Positions 62,864 through 64,000 of a DNA stretch of 64,000 bases are shown piece by piece (the stretch's first letter is position 1; each line of letters starts with the position of its first letter). The position numbers and the translations under genes were made by a program. The DNA comes from Ruegeria halocynthiae (lineage in GTDB: Bacteria > Pseudomonadota > Alphaproteobacteria > Rhodobacterales > Rhodobacteraceae), in assembly GCF_000743705.1 (NCBI RefSeq), contig NZ_JQEZ01000003.1, positions 62,014 through 126,013 on the forward strand, in the 5' to 3' direction. The notes below the pieces were generated by a model. That model made no database searches. It was given only the letters and a program-made list of their open reading frames with translations, and had not been told where the DNA came from.

Positions 62864-64000
62864 ACCTCAGCCCGGCCTGAAAGAACGGGCCTTGCGCGTC
62901 ATCACCGATTTCCTGCTCGGCCGTGACTTCCAACTGGATGCCTTGCTGAACCTCATGCTCATAGCCCAGCAGCACGCTTGCGCCGGTGAAATCGGTGGAT
63001 GCAAAGGTCACGTTTTGCGTAGAAGAGAACACGGTGACATCTGTATCGTTGTCCCCAAGATCACGCCGCAATACGCCGCTCAGCTGTCCGACCACAAGGC
63101 CACCAGTGCCAACGGACATCTCGGCTTCGACCCCCAGACGGGCTTCGATAACTTCGGTCGTGGTATCTGCGACTGTGGCGTTCGCGATAGAGCCGGTTTC
63201 AGTGTAGCCATCGTTTTCCTGGCGCGTGTACCGAACGTCAGTAAAACCAAGCATGTTGACCGTGTCGCTGACCTCAAAGGTCCGTTCAACCCCGACATAG
63301 GCAGTCAGCAAGGTGCTGTCATAGTCGGCCTGTGCATCCGCGCTGCCTGTGATTTCACGGGTGCTGTCCGTCGACAACCAGCCATAACCCAGACCGGCCT
63401 CGAACGTGTAAGCCCCAAACTGACGACCCAAAGCTGCATCCAGATAGAACCCGTCCGTATCAAAGTCTGCGGCGTTGTCGCCGTCGGCTCTGAACACGCC
63501 CAGCCCCAGGGCAAGTGCAAGACCGTTTTCCAGTTGGCCAGAATAGCCCGCACTGCCGTTGAAGACCGTCACATCGGTATCGGAACCTGGCGCAGTCTCG
63601 AACCGCCGGGCAGAAGCATCGATCTGCACGAAGGGGCGGAAAGCATTGAAAGTGATGCCTCGCGCCGCGTCAAATGTGCCGGATCGCGTGACCTGATCCT
63701 GCGCCCCAAAGCTTAGTGCGCCACCCGAGCTTCCGACCAGGTCGCCATAAAAGGCAACCACATCCCCTGACACGGCAAATCCTGCGCTATCGACGACCGT
63801 ATAGATCGGCGCGTCCCCGTTCTCGTCCTGCACGAACCATGCTGAGTTCGGGCTTGAAACGGTGGTGACAAAGTCTCCAACACCGGGTGCGGCATCTTCA
63901 AAGTTAAACACCGCGCTGCCACCGTTGGCATCCAGATTCACGTTGTGATCCTGTACGCGGATCAGGCCGGAAACGGTGTCCTGACTGTCAACATTCAGCG
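62853..64000 (-). CDS. Autotransporter, C-terminal beta-barrel region (5' end beyond the window)
   Basis: The frame is open from the stop at 62853 to the right edge with no internal stop, so this is the last roughly 380 residues of a longer protein. The visible N-terminal part (SGLIRVQDHN, FNFEDAAPGVGDF) looks like the end of a beta-helix passenger. From about residue 120 on it is an autotransporter barrel of alternating strands (GYSGQLENGLALALGLGVF, YTFEAGLGYGWLS) ending GLRWSF, the expected terminal aromatic. A GTG at 63941 is not a real start. It is unrelated in sequence detail to the giant autotransporter. The passenger function cannot be judged. Confidence 0.85.
   Translation of the reverse strand, partial: LNVDSQDTVSGLIRVQDHNVNLDANGGSAVFNFEDAAPGVGDFVTTVSSPNSAWFVQDENGDAPIYTVVDSAGFAVSGDVVAFYGDLVGSSGGALSFGAQDQVTRSGTFDAARGITFNAFRPFVQIDASARRFETAPGSDTDVTVFNGSAGYSGQLENGLALALGLGVFRADGDNAADFDTDGFYLDAALGRQFGAYTFEAGLGYGWLSTDSTREITGSADAQADYDSTLLTAYVGVERTFEVSDTVNMLGFTDVRYTRQENDGYTETGSIANATVADTTTEVIEARLGVEAEMSVGTGGLVVGQLSGVLRRDLGDNDTDVTVFSSTQNVTFASTDFTGASVLLGYEHEVQQGIQLEVTAEQEIGDDAQGPFFQAGLRWSF

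Overview
The window is 64 kb of high-GC chromosome from an alphaproteobacterium. It most resembles the Roseobacter group of the Rhodobacteraceae. The evidence is the gene families present, the divergent and overlapping operon style, a form I aerobic CO dehydrogenase (cox) cluster, an Irr-type iron box in front of dps, and paired kinase/PLP-lyase and Opp-like ABC genes. This is inferred from content only, since no rRNA, tRNA or taxonomic marker gene is present. Two gene ends are cut off, an aminotransferase-fold lyase at base 1 and an autotransporter at base 64000.

Layout. 1-1466: PLP phospho-lyase-like enzyme and APH-fold kinase. 1506-2748: divergent Rid-family protein and WYL regulator. 2795-8239: Opp-type peptide/opine ABC operon. 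8539-9498: L,D-transpeptidase and a small lipoprotein. 9832-13684: DUF4856 protein, a di-iron fatty acid hydroxylase, DUF1289 protein, Dps with an Irr box, and an unknown gene. 13877-17853: TolB-like/TPR membrane protein divergent from an alkylsulfatase. 18022-20291: queCDEF operon headed by a preQ1-I riboswitch. 20435-20712: IS6-type transposase remnant. 20748-34571: IalB-family protein and a giant glycine-repeat autotransporter of about 4440 residues. 35262-39451: MFP-RND efflux pair. 39770-43512: sugar genes, namely a pseudo-GH1/glucokinase fusion, a PfkB kinase and a lyxose/mannose isomerase. 43531-49980: LacI regulator and an UgpBAEC-like ABC operon ending in an EEP-fold hydrolase. 50136-50884: two small membrane-associated proteins. 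50896-53455: acetate kinase and a MaoC-PTB fusion. 53456-54075: mostly empty, with a second IS6 remnant. 54076-62629: coxC-MSLDEF-(small ORF)-G on the minus strand. 62853-64000: C-terminal part of a second autotransporter.

How the parts work together. The cox cluster looks complete for aerobic CO oxidation: the MoCu, FeS and flavin subunits (L, S, M), maturation proteins (D, E, F, G) and a CoxC-like MHYT-LytTR sensor upstream. The que genes make preQ1 and are probably shut off translationally by preQ1 itself. The sugar block probably takes up a glycerol-phosphate-like or glycoside substrate and channels mannose, fructose and glucose into hexose phosphates under LacI control. A 33-residue ORF inside the cox operon is the best candidate for an overlooked gene. 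The glucokinase fused to a catalytically dead glycosidase domain and the giant repeat autotransporter are the most unusual proteins.
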